Source of the DNA: Rhizobium tibeticum | GTDB taxonomy: Bacteria; Pseudomonadota; Alphaproteobacteria; Rhizobiales; Rhizobiaceae | Direction of reading: 5' to 3' | NCBI RefSeq assembly: GCF_900110205.1 | Contig: NZ_FOCV01000005.1 | Coordinates: forward strand, 1 to 64,000 | Length of the DNA stretch: 64,000 bases | In this document: piece after piece, positions 28,040 through 38,799 of the stretch | How the letters are laid out: each line of letters opens with the position of its first letter | Position numbering within the stretch: position 1 is the first letter of the stretch | The notes under the pieces: model-generated | The model's database searches: none | What the model was told of the DNA's origin: nothing | The model's input: the letters and a program-made list of their open reading frames with translations, nothing else | Translations under genes and position numbers: made by a program

Positions 28040-28041
28040 GG

Positions 28042-28869
28042 TCAGCTCGCCTTCGTCTGCCCGCTAGCGGCGCGTTTGCTGGCCGGTGGCTTAGCACTCA
28101 GCTTGGCGCTCTGGCGCAGGGCGTCCATGAGATCGATGACCTTGCCCCGCGGCTTTGGCTTCGCTCTCGGCAGCTCCCTGCCCTCGATTTTCGCCTTCAC
28201 CAGCTCCGAAAGCGCCGTCTCGTAGCGATCGTCATATTCCTGCGGATTGAAGGCGCCCTTTTTCGTGCCGATGATATGGCCGGCCAGTTCGAGCATTTCG
28301 TTGTCGAACTTCATATCCGGAATGTCCTTGAAGACGGTATCGGGCTTGCGGACCTCGTAGTCGAAGCTCAACGTCGTCGCGACGACATAGTCGTCCTGCG
28401 GCCGGATCAGCACCGTGCGGTTACGGCGAAACAGCACGGCCTCTGCGATCGCCGCAACCTTTTGATCGTGCATGGCGCGAGCGATCAGTACGAGAGCCTC
28501 CTCGTCATCTTCGCCCGCCGGCGCCAGATAGTAGGGGCGATCGAAATAGAGCTTGTTGATTTCATTGTAGGGTACGAAGTTCTGCACGTTCAGGACTTTG
28601 TCGCTCTGCGGCATGACGCCGGCGATCTCGTCGCCCTCGATGACAATGTATTCGCCGTTGTCCAACTGATACCCCTTGACCTGGTCATCCCGTTCAACCG
28701 GTTTGCCGTTCTCGCTGTCAACGAACTGGCGCTCCACGCGATGGCCGGTCTTGCGGTTGATGATGTTGAACGAGATGCGGTCCGAGGTGGAGACGGCAGT
28801 GTATAATCCCACGCCGCACACGAGGTCTCCGACCTTCAAATGGCCTTTCCAGCTTGCCCGAGCTGCCAT
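28042..28869 (-). CDS. ku: Ku protein (NHEJ), ligD-coupled copy
   Basis: A 275-aa Ku. MAARASWKGHLKVGDLVCGV, HRVERQFVDSENGKPVERDD, YIVIEGDEIAGVMPQSDKVL and NKLYFDRPYYLAP follow the canonical order. The C-tail is Lys-rich (RELPRAKPKPRGKVIDLM, KRAASGQTKAS). Its TGA is separated by 2 nt from the ligD ATG, giving coupled translation. It differs clearly from the Ku at 24695 (for example RASWKGHLKVG against RQTYWKGYLKLS), so the two are old paralogues rather than a recent copy. Confidence 0.95.
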   Translation of the reverse strand: MAARASWKGHLKVGDLVCGVGLYTAVSTSDRISFNIINRKTGHRVERQFVDSENGKPVERDDQVKGYQLDNGEYIVIEGDEIAGVMPQSDKVLNVQNFVPYNEINKLYFDRPYYLAPAGEDDEEALVLIARAMHDQKVAAIAEAVLFRRNRTVLIRPQDDYVVATTLSFDYEVRKPDTVFKDIPDMKFDNEMLELAGHIIGTKKGAFNPQEYDDRYETALSELVKAKIEGRELPRAKPKPRGKVIDLMDALRQSAKLSAKPPASKRAASGQTKAS

Positions 28870-28879
28870 GACATTCCCC

Positions 28880-29110
28880 TCAGTTGTCGTTTTGCAGTTT
28901 AGTCCGGCGCCTTTCGTCCAAGGCTATGATCTTCTCAACGGATGCGACGTCGTCGCTCGTCACTACCGGAACCGGGTCGGCAGCGATGGCTTCGAGCACA
29001 TCCTTCGATAGCCCTCCGTTGCGGATCACCCACTCAAGGGTCTCACGGGTCTGGCGTTCGGCCTTGAGCTGCGCGTAGAGCGCGATAATCAGCCGGTCTC
29101 GGGCATCCAT
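28880..29110 (-). CDS. Small hypothetical protein upstream of ku
   Basis: A 76-aa reading from ATG 29110 (MDARDRLIIALYAQLKAERQ, then WVIRNGGLSKDVLEAIAADP), Asp/Glu/Arg-rich and helical. A longer start at 29173 would add 21 residues. It ends 11 bp before the ku start on the same strand, so it could lead the ku-ligD transcript. The ribosome site is weak. No family is recognised. Confidence 0.5.
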   Translation of the reverse strand: MDARDRLIIALYAQLKAERQTRETLEWVIRNGGLSKDVLEAIAADPVPVVTSDDVASVEKIIALDERRRTKLQNDN

Positions 29111-29173
29111 CTGCCCGCTCTTGCGATCGATCTTTCGGATGTGAGGCACGTGATCACCCGCCCGCGTTTGCAA

Positions 29174-29696
<523 letters not shown>

Positions 29697-29726
29697 AAAA
29701 AAATAGCCACCGCTTGCACGGTGGCT
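29697..29726 (-). terminator. Strong intrinsic terminator
   Basis: On the minus strand AGCCACCG-TGCAAG-CGGTGGCT is followed by A and then seven T. Stem 29705-29726, T-run 29697-29703. It either ends the candidate sRNA or serves thuR as a distant terminator. Confidence 0.85.
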
Positions 29727-29812
29727 GAGAGTATGAGGTCAAGGACCTCCAGAGGGAACAGTTGCGTCATCGACCGGGAGGATGGTCGACATGCGTCAGC
29801 AACCGTCGTCAA
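29697..29812 (-). ncRNA. Candidate trans-acting small RNA with anti-Shine-Dalgarno loop
   Basis: Read on the minus strand, about 115 nt contain three hairpins in a row. The first is TCGACC-ATCCTCCC-GGTCGA (29770-29789), whose loop exposes a CCTCCC-type anti-ribosome-site sequence. The second is GAGGTC-CTT-GACCTC (29735-29749). The third is an intrinsic terminator with eight-bp arms and seven U (29697-29726). The layout resembles rhizobial alpha-r14-type riboregulators, which present CU-rich anti-SD loops; membership is not shown. The 5' end is a guess (a TTGATT...GCATAT promoter-like pair lies just beyond). No protein gene ends at this terminator except thuR, 240 bp upstream. Confidence 0.5.
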
Positions 29813-29969
29813 TATGCAGCTTTGGCGCCGTCCGCTCAATCAACCATGGACCGAAATCCGCTATTTGCGGAAACCATCTTTCCAGATTTTTGCGGAAACG
29901 CGCGATATTCTACCCGCACACTCCCGGGCAGCTCAGCCGTGCGGAGCCCTGGCGCCGAAACGAGGAGGA

Positions 29970-30995
29970 TCAGGGCTTGGACGGCCTCGCTGGCCCGGTC
30001 GATTCCCGCAGTATGAGTTCGACAGGCCACAATTCGTGGATCTCCAGCGCGGACCGCCCCGAGAGCAATTGCAAGACAAGATCGGCGCAACGCGATCCGG
30101 CCGCACGCATCGAAGAGCGCGTCGCCGAAAGCGACGGCACCATGTTGTCTGCTGTCAGGTACGGAAAAACGTCGTCGTGGGCGATCACCGAGACGTCTCG
30201 GCCGATCTGCAGCCCCAGCGATCGAACCGCGCGATAGACGCCGAGCGCCGTCATCATGGATCCCGCCACAAAGGCAGTCGGCGGGTTCGGTTGTTCCAGG
30301 AAGGACCGCGCGAAACGAAAGCCAAGCTCGTCGGTGAAGTTTCCGTTCGCGATCAGCTGCGCATCGGGCTCTATACCGTGGCTTTGAAGGGCCTTGCGAA
30401 ACCCGCTGTCTCGATGAAGGGCGTAGGTGGCGCCCGGCCGGCCATTGATCATTGCGATACGCCGATGGCCGAGGTCGATCAGATGCGATGTTGCTCGTTT
30501 GATCGCGGCTTCGTTGTCGATGTCGAGCCAGGCATGCGGCACGTCGATGGCGGATCGGCCATGCACAAGAAACGGCATGCCGAGTTCGTGCAGTAGCGCA
30601 ATGCGCTCATCGTCGGGTTTGGGCGAATGCACGATGATGGCGTCCACGCGTCGACTTTCCACGAGTCGTCGATAAAGCTGCATCTCGTCTTCATGGTTCG
30701 GATCCGCCATCGGGATGACGAGAATGTCGGTCTCCTCTGCCACCAGTCGCTCCGCCATACCGGCCATGAACTCGGCAAAGTGGAATTCGCCGGCCCGCCC
30801 CATCACCACGCCGATCGCCCCGGCCCTACCGGTCTTCAGCCGCACTGCGTTGACGTTCGGGCTGTAGCCCAGCCGGACCGCAGCTTCGGCAACACGTGCA
30901 CGTGTGGTCTCGCTCACCTCGGGGTAGCCGCTCAGCGCCCGACTGACAGTTGTCGGCGACAATCCCACCTGCTTCGCGAACTCTTTAAGCCTCAT
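29970..30995 (-). CDS. thuR: LacI-family repressor of trehalose utilisation, ThuR-like
   Basis: A 341-aa LacI/GalR regulator. The N-terminal HTH and hinge MRLKEFAKQVGLSPTTVSRA, LSGYPEVSETTRARV is followed by a periplasmic-binding-like core (TSHLIDLGHRRIAMINGRPG) and an effector domain. It is divergent from thuE, exactly as thuR is in Sinorhizobium meliloti, where trehalose and sucrose induce the operon. A 17-bp direct repeat, CCAAACCGTTTTCAATT, occurs at 31086 and 31261 in the shared promoter and is the best operator candidate. Confidence 0.88.
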   Translation of the reverse strand: MRLKEFAKQVGLSPTTVSRALSGYPEVSETTRARVAEAAVRLGYSPNVNAVRLKTGRAGAIGVVMGRAGEFHFAEFMAGMAERLVAEETDILVIPMADPNHEDEMQLYRRLVESRRVDAIIVHSPKPDDERIALLHELGMPFLVHGRSAIDVPHAWLDIDNEAAIKRATSHLIDLGHRRIAMINGRPGATYALHRDSGFRKALQSHGIEPDAQLIANGNFTDELGFRFARSFLEQPNPPTAFVAGSMMTALGVYRAVRSLGLQIGRDVSVIAHDDVFPYLTADNMVPSLSATRSSMRAAGSRCADLVLQLLSGRSALEIHELWPVELILRESTGPARPSKP

Positions 30996-31085
30996 ACGAC
31001 ATTGTGTCTTTCGTCCTGGCCTACCTGGCTGGACGCCAGCAGGTGCTGTCTTCCTTATGGCCTAAGCGTCGCAGTTCGCAAACAG

Positions 31086-31277
31086 CCAAACCGTTTTCAA
31101 TTCTAGATATTCCTCGGCGGGCGATCCTGTTCTTTTCCCACAACCGAAATCAACGCCATCCCTCTGATTTTTCTGTGTTATCAATATGTGATTGCGGTTG
31201 TGCGACTTTGGCACGAGTGCCCGCTTGACTCAATATCGACCTTCTGACAGTTTTTTCCAACCAAACCGTTTTCAATT
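31086..31277. promoter_or_regulatory. thuR-thuE intergenic region with a repeated operator candidate
   Basis: CCAAACCGTTTTCAATT occurs identically at 31086-31102 and 31261-31277. Its core AAACCGTTTT has the partly symmetric, CG-centred form usual for LacI-family operators. One copy lies about 35 bp before the thuE start, the other about 90 bp before the thuR start, so a dimer or looped tetramer could block both promoters. Binding is inferred. Confidence 0.6.
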
Positions 31278-31309
31278 TTCTCAATGTTTGGTTCTTTTGG
31301 GAGGAAGAT

Positions 31310-32575
31310 ATGAAGTTTCGTTTCACAGCGGTCGCCATTGCTGCCGCGTTGATTGGCGTCGCACAGCCGTCCTTTGCCGTAAACATCAGCATCTCGGCCA
31401 GCTCCACCGGCAAGAACCTGGAGCTGTTCCGCAAGCAACTCGACGCCTTCGAGAAGGCAACCGGCAACAAGGTCAGCATCGTGACCATGCCATCCTCCTC
31501 GACCGAGCAGTTTTCGCAGTATCGCCTCTGGCTCGCCGCCGGCAACAAGGACGTCGACGTCTATCAGACGGACGTGATCTGGGCGCCGCAGCTGGCCGAC
31601 CAGTTCGTCGACCTGAAGGATGCGGCGAAGGATGTCGTCGGCGATTTCTTCCCGTCGATCATCGCCTCGCAGACCGTGAACGGCCGCCTCGTCGCCATGC
31701 CGCTCTACACCGATGCACCGGCGCTGTTCTACCGCAAGGACCTGCTCGACAAGTACGGCAAGCAGCCGCCGAAGACCTGGGACGAAATGGCGGCAACCGC
31801 CAAGGAAATCCAGGAGAAGGAACGCGGCGCCGGCCAGAAGGATCTCTGCGGCTTTGTCTTCCAGGGCAACGCCTATGAGGGTCTGACCTGCAACGCGCTG
31901 GAATGGGTCAAGTCGTCGGGCGGCGGTCAGATCATCGAAGCGGATGGCACCATCTCCATCAACAACGAGAAGGCTGCAGGCGCGCTCGACCGTGCCAAGG
32001 GATGGATCGGAACAATCTCTCCTCCCGGCGTCCTCGCCTATCAGGAAGAAGAGTCCCGCGGTGTCTGGCAGACCGGCAACGCCGTCTTCATGCGCAACTG
32101 GCCCTATGCCTACGCGCTCGGCAATGGCGCAGACAGCGCCGTCAAGGGCAAGTTCGACGTCGCAACGCTTCCGGTCGCCAAGGAAGGCGACACCCCGTCA
32201 TCGACGCTCGGCGGCTGGAACCTTGCGGTCTCCAAGTATTCGCAGAACCAGGACGCCGCCATCGCGCTCGTCAAGTTCCTGACCTCCCCGGAACGCCAGA
32301 AGCAGCGCGCCGTCGAGCTCTCGAACCTGCCGACGCTGCAGGCGCTCTACGACGACAAGGACATCGCTGCCGCGCAGCCGTTCATGCCGAACTGGAAGCC
32401 GATCTTCCAGAACGCCGTTCCGCGTCCCTCCGCTTCGGCCAAGGTCAAGTACAACGAGGTGTCCTCGAAGTTCTGGACCGCCGTTCACAATTCCCTCTCC
32501 GGCAACGGTACTGCCGCAGAAAACCTCGAGCTTCTCGAAGCCGATCTGACGTCGCTAAAGGGCGACAACTGGTGA
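31310..32575 (+). CDS. thuE: Trehalose/maltose-binding protein ThuE
   Basis: A 421-aa periplasmic solute-binding protein (family 1, MalE-like). The signal peptide is FTAVAIAAALIGVAQPSFAV. The mature part shows SSSTEQFSQYRLWLAAGNKD, DVYQTDVIWAPQLADQFVDL, the sugar-site region MPLYTDAPALFYRKDLLDKY and a late FLTSPERQKQRA. GGGAGGAAG precedes the ATG. It is first in thuEFGKAB and would deliver trehalose, maltose or sucrose to ThuFG. Confidence 0.92.
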   Translation: MKFRFTAVAIAAALIGVAQPSFAVNISISASSTGKNLELFRKQLDAFEKATGNKVSIVTMPSSSTEQFSQYRLWLAAGNKDVDVYQTDVIWAPQLADQFVDLKDAAKDVVGDFFPSIIASQTVNGRLVAMPLYTDAPALFYRKDLLDKYGKQPPKTWDEMAATAKEIQEKERGAGQKDLCGFVFQGNAYEGLTCNALEWVKSSGGGQIIEADGTISINNEKAAGALDRAKGWIGTISPPGVLAYQEEESRGVWQTGNAVFMRNWPYAYALGNGADSAVKGKFDVATLPVAKEGDTPSSTLGGWNLAVSKYSQNQDAAIALVKFLTSPERQKQRAVELSNLPTLQALYDDKDIAAAQPFMPNWKPIFQNAVPRPSASAKVKYNEVSSKFWTAVHNSLSGNGTAAENLELLEADLTSLKGDNW

Positions 32576-32659
32576 TTGACAGTACCGGCAGCGGCGGCCC
32601 CCCGCCGCTGCCCTCTCCTGAAGACGCCATCGTCAATCGCCTCAAGAAGCGGGGACCTC

Positions 32660-33646
32660 ATGACTGAAGCCGCAATGCCTCAAAGCGTCGGATCGCGAGC
32701 GCGCGCCGCCAGCACCTCGTCGGATTTGCACGCCGAGCGCGTCCGCTCGGCCTGGATGTTCCTGGCTCCGACCCTGTTCATTCTGGCAGTCGTTGCCGGA
32801 TGGCCTCTTTTCAGAACGGTCTATTTCAGCTTCACGAACGCATCGCTCACCAGCCTCGGCGACGCGCAGTTCGTCGGCTTCAAGAATTATCTCTCCTGGA
32901 TCACGCTCAAGAGCGGGCGCACCGTCTATAGCGGCCTGCTGGCCGATCCCGCCTGGTGGGGCGCCGTCTGGAACACGATGAAATTCGCGTTTCTGTCAGT
33001 GACCATCGAAACCGTCCTCGGCCTCGTCGTCGCCTTGGTGCTGAACGCCCAGTTTCCAGGCCGCGGCATCGTGCGTGCCGCCATTCTCATTCCCTGGGCG
33101 ATCCCGACCATCGTTTCCGCCAAGATGTGGGCCTGGATGCTCAATGATCAGTTCGGCATCTTGAACGACATCCTGCTTGGCCTCGGCCTGATCAGCCAGA
33201 AGATCGCCTGGACCGCCAATCCCGACACGGCGATGATCGCGGTACTGATCGTCGATATCTGGAAGACGACGCCCTTCATGGCGCTGCTCATTCTCGCCGG
33301 CCTGCAGATGGTCCCCGCCGATATCTACGAGGCGGCCAAGATCGACGGCATCAACCCGATCCGCGTCTTCTGGCGGCTGACGCTGCCGCTGGTGCGCCCG
33401 GCCATCATGGTCGCGGTGATCTTCCGCATGCTGGATGCCATGCGCATCTTCGACCTCATCTATGTGCTGACGCCGAACAATGCACAGACCAAGACCATGT
33501 CCGTCATGGCGCGTGAAAATCTCTTCGATTTCGACAAGTTCGCCTATGGGGCAACCGCTTCAACCGTGCTCTTCCTGATCATCGCAACGGTTACCGTGCT
33601 CTACATGTGGCTCGGTCGCGTCAAACTCGGTGGGAGCGAACGCTGA
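32660..33646 (+). CDS. thuF: Trehalose/maltose ABC permease ThuF
   Basis: A 328-aa MalF-like permease with about six membrane segments (AWMFLAPTLFILAVVAGWPL near residue 35 first) and the EAA loop DIYEAAKIDGINPIRVFWRL. I chose ATG 32660, preceded by GGGGACC; an in-frame upstream start at 32576 lies inside the thuE-thuF spacer. Its stop overlaps the thuG start (TGATG). Confidence 0.93.
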   Translation: MTEAAMPQSVGSRARAASTSSDLHAERVRSAWMFLAPTLFILAVVAGWPLFRTVYFSFTNASLTSLGDAQFVGFKNYLSWITLKSGRTVYSGLLADPAWWGAVWNTMKFAFLSVTIETVLGLVVALVLNAQFPGRGIVRAAILIPWAIPTIVSAKMWAWMLNDQFGILNDILLGLGLISQKIAWTANPDTAMIAVLIVDIWKTTPFMALLILAGLQMVPADIYEAAKIDGINPIRVFWRLTLPLVRPAIMVAVIFRMLDAMRIFDLIYVLTPNNAQTKTMSVMARENLFDFDKFAYGATASTVLFLIIATVTVLYMWLGRVKLGGSER

Positions 33647-34476
33647 TGTTGCTGACCCTGACCAAGAACACGCTCTTCTATCTGCTCGTCACCGTCATCG
33701 TCATCGTTGCGGTCTTCCCGTTCTACTATGCGATCCTGACGAGCTTCAAAGCCGGCACGGCCCTTTTCGAGGTGAACTACTGGCCGACTTCGATCTCGCT
33801 CACCAACTACACGACGGTCCTGACCACGGGCAGCTTCATTCGCAGCCTCGGCAATTCTCTGCTCGTCGCCTGCCTCGTCGTCGCGGCCTCGCTGCTGCTT
33901 GCCGTCACCGCGTCCTATGCGCTTGCCCGCGTCAATTTCCGCGGCCGGGCACTGCTGATGCTGACGATCCTGTCGGTCTCGATGTTCCCGCAGATCGCCG
34001 TGCTCGCCGGCCTGTTCGAGCTGATCCGCTGGATCGGCATTTTCAACACGCCTTTCGCGCTGATCTTCTCCTACATGATCTTCACCCTGCCCTTCACTGT
34101 CTGGGTGCTGACCACCTTCATGCGCGATCTGCCCATCGAAATCGAGGAAGCGGCGATCGTCGACGGCGCCTCCCCCTGGGTCATCATCACGCAGGTTTTC
34201 ATGCCGCTGATGTGGCCTGCTTTGGTCACCACAGGCCTGCTTGCCTTCATTACGGCCTGGAACGAATTCCTCTTCGCCCTAACATTCACCTCGTCGGACG
34301 CTCAAAGAACCGTGCCGGTTGCCATCGCCCTGCTTTCGGGCGGCAGCCAGTTTGAAATTCCTTGGGGCAACATCATGGCGGCATCCGTCATCGTCACGGT
34401 ACCGGTCGTTGTCCTGGTCCTGATATTCCAGCGACGCATTATTTCCGGCCTCACAGCCGGCGGCGTCAAAGGTTGA
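33646..34476 (+). CDS. thuG: Trehalose/maltose ABC permease ThuG
   Basis: A 276-aa MalG-like permease with six segments and the EAA loop EIEEAAIVDGASPWVIITQV. The ATG at 33646 shares its A with the thuF stop (TGATG), giving coupled synthesis of the ThuF-ThuG heterodimer. An open frame upstream within thuF is a shadow. Confidence 0.93.
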   Translation: MLLTLTKNTLFYLLVTVIVIVAVFPFYYAILTSFKAGTALFEVNYWPTSISLTNYTTVLTTGSFIRSLGNSLLVACLVVAASLLLAVTASYALARVNFRGRALLMLTILSVSMFPQIAVLAGLFELIRWIGIFNTPFALIFSYMIFTLPFTVWVLTTFMRDLPIEIEEAAIVDGASPWVIITQVFMPLMWPALVTTGLLAFITAWNEFLFALTFTSSDAQRTVPVAIALLSGGSQFEIPWGNIMAASVIVTVPVVVLVLIFQRRIISGLTAGGVKG

Positions 34477-34488
34477 AGAAAGCAAGAT

Positions 34489-35517
<1,029 letters not shown>

Positions 35518-35588
35518 CACCCATCAAACCACAGGATCCGACCGCTTCCCATCGGTTTCGGACCACCATCGCATGAAGGAGCAGTAAC

Positions 35589-36374
35589 TTGGCTATTCGC
35601 ACCATTGTCTGGGGTGAAAACATCCACGAAACCACCAATGCCATCGTTCGGGGCATCTATCCGGAGGGCATGCACACCACGATTGCCAATGCGCTGAACA
35701 CCGATCCAGCTATCAGCGCGACGACGGCGACGCTGCAGGAGCCTGAACACGGCCTGACCGAAGCGCGCCTCGCCGAAACCGATGTCCTCACCTGGTGGGG
35801 CCACAAAGACCATGGCGCCGTATCCGATGTCGTCGTCGAGCGCGTCGCCAAGCGCGTCTGGGAAGGCATGGGCCTTCTCGTTCTGCACTCCGGCCACTTC
35901 TCGAAGATCTTCAAGCGCCTGATGGGTACGCCCTGCGCTCTGAAGTGGCGCGAGGCCGGCGAGCGCGAACGCCTCTGGACCATCAACCCGCGCCACCCGA
36001 TCGCAGCCGGTATCGAGGAGAATTTCGTGCTGGAAAACGAGGAAATGTACGGCGAGCAGTTCTCGGTACCGGAGCCGCTGGAAACCGTCTTCATTTCCTG
36101 GTTCCAGGGCGGCGAAGTCTTCCGCTCGGGCCTCACCTGGCGCCGTGGCGCGGGCAACATCTTCTACTTCCGCCCCGGCCATGAAACCTATCCGACCTAT
36201 CATGATGCCAACGTCCAGAAGGTACTCATCAACGCCGTGAAATGGGCTTATAACCCGCAGGGCGATCTCAAGAGCATCACCGATGCCCCGAACGTTCCGG
36301 TCGAAAAGGCGCTCGAACCGATCGTCGAGCGCGGTCCGAGACTGCACCAGGCCGGCGAAGCCGGTTACCGCTGA
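35589..36374 (+). CDS. thuA: ThuA, trehalose utilisation protein
   Basis: A 261-aa protein of the ThuA family (class I glutamine-amidotransferase-like fold). It contains [20 protein letters not shown] at the start, [20 protein letters not shown]-like text (here [14 protein letters not shown]), [15 protein letters not shown] and [18 protein letters not shown]. The start is TTG 35589, supported by AAGGAG nine bases upstream. ThuA acts with ThuB on imported disaccharide; genetics in S. meliloti link both to trehalose catabolism, with 3-keto-sugar chemistry proposed. It lies 71 bp after thuK. Confidence 0.92.
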   Translation: MAIRTIVWGENIHETTNAIVRGIYPEGMHTTIANALNTDPAISATTATLQEPEHGLTEARLAETDVLTWWGHKDHGAVSDVVVERVAKRVWEGMGLLVLHSGHFSKIFKRLMGTPCALKWREAGERERLWTINPRHPIAAGIEENFVLENEEMYGEQFSVPEPLETVFISWFQGGEVFRSGLTWRRGAGNIFYFRPGHETYPTYHDANVQKVLINAVKWAYNPQGDLKSITDAPNVPVEKALEPIVERGPRLHQAGEAGYR

Positions 36375-36385
36375 GGAGCATAGCA

Positions 36386-37492
36386 ATGCGTCTACTCGTT
36401 CTTGGCACAGGCGTTATGGCCAAAAACCAGGTTGCCAACTTTCTCGCCATTGATGGCGTGGAGGTTGTCGGCGCCGTTGATACGGACCCGGTCCGCCTCG
36501 CCGAATTTGCCGATCACTTCCACATCGAGAAGCGTTTCCAGACGCTCGAGGAAGCGATCGCATGGGGCGAATTCGATTCCGCCACCAACGTCACGCCGGA
36601 TCGCATCCACCACGCGACCAGTCTGGCGCTGATCGCCGCCGGCAAGCATGTGTTTTGCGAAAAGCCGCTGGCGGAAAACTACGCCGACGCGCTGGAGATG
36701 ACGGAAACCGCGGAAGCTGCAGGCGTCGTCAACATGGTCAACCTGACCTATCGCAATGTGGCGCCTCTGCAGCGCGCCCGCGAAATGGTGCTGGCCGGCG
36801 AGCTCGGCACGATCCGCCATGTCGAAGCCTCCTACCTGCAGAGCTGGCTGGTTTCTCGCGCCTGGGGTGACTGGCGCACGGAATCGCGCTGGCTATGGCG
36901 CCTGTCGACCGGTCACGGTTCGAACGGCGTGCTCGGCGATGTCGGCATCCACATCCTCGACTTCGCCGCCTATGGCGCAGCAACCGACATCGACCATGTC
37001 TTTGCCCGCCTGAAGACCTTCAACAAGGCACCGGGCGGCCAGATCGGCGAATATCTCCTCGACGCCAACGACAGCTTCACCATGTCGGTCGATTTCACCA
37101 ACGGTGCGCTCGGCGTCATTCACGCCACCCGTTGGGCGACCGGCCACCTCAACGAATTGAAGCTGCGCATCTACGGCGAAAAGGGCAGCCTGGAAGTGAT
37201 CCATCGTCCCGATGGTTCGGACCTGCGCGGCTGCTTCGGCGAGGACATCGAGACCGCCACTTGGCGCGACATCGAAGTGCCCGCGGTTCTCACCAACTAC
37301 CAGCGCTTTGCGGAAGCGGTCAGAACCGGAAAGCAGGACGACCCGACCTTCCGCCACGCTGCCAACCTGCAGAAGGTCATCGACCTTGCGATCGTGTCGG
37401 AGAAGGAGCGGCGGGAGCTCAATCTGCTGGAGGCCTCCGAACAGGATAGCCCAGCAGACAAGCGGATACCGCCGCTGACTGTCGTGGTCTGA
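36386..37492 (+). CDS. thuB: ThuB, Gfo/Idh/MocA-type sugar oxidoreductase
   Basis: A 368-aa protein with an N-terminal Rossmann domain (LLVLGTGVMAKNQVANFLAI) and the Gfo/Idh/MocA motif CEKPLAENYADALEM, where EKP-type Lys takes part in catalysis. The C-terminal domain has GDVGIHILDFAAYG. It probably oxidises a trehalose- or sucrose-type sugar to a 3-keto derivative with NAD(P). It follows thuA by 11 bp and ends the operon. Confidence 0.93.
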   Translation: MRLLVLGTGVMAKNQVANFLAIDGVEVVGAVDTDPVRLAEFADHFHIEKRFQTLEEAIAWGEFDSATNVTPDRIHHATSLALIAAGKHVFCEKPLAENYADALEMTETAEAAGVVNMVNLTYRNVAPLQRAREMVLAGELGTIRHVEASYLQSWLVSRAWGDWRTESRWLWRLSTGHGSNGVLGDVGIHILDFAAYGAATDIDHVFARLKTFNKAPGGQIGEYLLDANDSFTMSVDFTNGALGVIHATRWATGHLNELKLRIYGEKGSLEVIHRPDGSDLRGCFGEDIETATWRDIEVPAVLTNYQRFAEAVRTGKQDDPTFRHAANLQKVIDLAIVSEKERRELNLLEASEQDSPADKRIPPLTVVV

Positions 37493-37564
37493 ATACAAGG
37501 GGACGAGCTGCCAGCCAGAAACGATAAGGGCTCGCTCATGCGGGCCTTTGTCGCCTTGGATTTA

Positions 37565-38725
37565 CTATCGAAGGCGCTCTGCCAGCAGACCAATCAAAGC
37601 CGCATCGGCATTTGCGAAAGCGAGCCTCAGATAACGCTCCTGCCCTTCTCCAAAATAGCTTCCGGGCAAGCAAACGACGCCCGTCTCTTTTGCCAGCCGC
37701 TCCGCGACGGCCGATGAACCGAGCTGTTCAAAGGGATGACGGATGAAGGCGAAGTAGGCGCCGATCGCGCCGATCTCCCAACCGGGCAAGACTGCCATTA
37801 CGGCCTTTAGCGCATCCGCGCGGCGCGCGATTTCCAGACGGTTGCCAGCACGCCAACCGGCGAGGATTGGCATCGCCTCGGCAACGGCGATCTGCGCCGC
37901 GCGCGGAGCGCAGATCTGCATATTGTCCATCACCTTGGTAATCTCGGCGACGACGCTCGCACCGGCCGTGATCGCTCCGAGGCGATGGCCGGGAATGCAG
38001 AAGGACTTCGAAAAGCTGTAAAGCAGGATAAGCGTGTCTTCCCAGCCCGGAATTGTCAGCAGCGGATGCGGCGCGCCGTAACCATCGGGCAGAAAGTCGC
38101 GATAGGTCTCGTCGACGATCAGCCACGCCCGGTGCTTGCGGCACAACATCAACAGGTCGCGCAGCAGCGCCGGCGGATAGATCGCGCCGGTCGGATTGTT
38201 CGGCGTGACGATCGCCAGCACCTTCGCACCTTGCGCCAGAGCCTTTTCGGCGGACTGGACGTCTGGCAAGAAACCGTTCTGCGCATCGCACTCGACGAGG
38301 GCACGCTTGATGCCAAGCATCGACAGCGTCGTTTCCTGATTGAAATAGAACGGATTGGTCAGCGCCACCGTATCGCCGGAACCGGCAAGCGCAATCGCCA
38401 CGGACATGAAGGCCTGATTGCAGCCGGCGGTTATATGGATGTTGTCTGACGACACCGCGGCGCCGTAGACTTCCGACATATGCCGCCCATAGGCTTCCCG
38501 CAGCACGTCCTCGCCCTCGATCGGCCCGTAGCCGGTCATCTTCGGTGAGGACGCGGCTTGGCCCAACAGCCGCAGCATATCGGGGTGCGCGGGATAGCCG
38601 GGCACGGCCTGCGAAAGGTCGACCAGCGGCCCCTTCCCGCCCTTGTATTCACGAGCCCAAGCAAGGACGGACGGGATAGGCGGGGGAGACAGTCGCGCAA
38701 CAAGCGGATTGGGTTCGGCAGACAT
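37565..38725 (-). CDS. PLP-dependent class I/II aminotransferase
   Basis: A 386-aa fold-type I aminotransferase. IHITAGCNQAFMSVAIAL holds the PLP-phosphate loop, VTPNNPTGAIYP the conserved NPTG, VDETYRDF the PLP-binding Asp, and LYSFSKSFCIPGHRLGAI the Schiff-base Lys (SFSKS). Substrate range cannot be read from sequence; the group includes aspartate and aromatic aminotransferases. It lies tail-to-tail with thuB (72-bp gap) and upstream of nothing in an evident operon. Confidence 0.9.
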   Translation of the reverse strand: MSAEPNPLVARLSPPPIPSVLAWAREYKGGKGPLVDLSQAVPGYPAHPDMLRLLGQAASSPKMTGYGPIEGEDVLREAYGRHMSEVYGAAVSSDNIHITAGCNQAFMSVAIALAGSGDTVALTNPFYFNQETTLSMLGIKRALVECDAQNGFLPDVQSAEKALAQGAKVLAIVTPNNPTGAIYPPALLRDLLMLCRKHRAWLIVDETYRDFLPDGYGAPHPLLTIPGWEDTLILLYSFSKSFCIPGHRLGAITAGASVVAEITKVMDNMQICAPRAAQIAVAEAMPILAGWRAGNRLEIARRADALKAVMAVLPGWEIGAIGAYFAFIRHPFEQLGSSAVAERLAKETGVVCLPGSYFGEGQERYLRLAFANADAALIGLLAERLR

Positions 38726-38799
38726 GCGTATCTCTTACGGAACGAGGTGGACCAGACTCCTGCACAAAATGGGCTGCCTCGGCAACATGCATTCGAACG

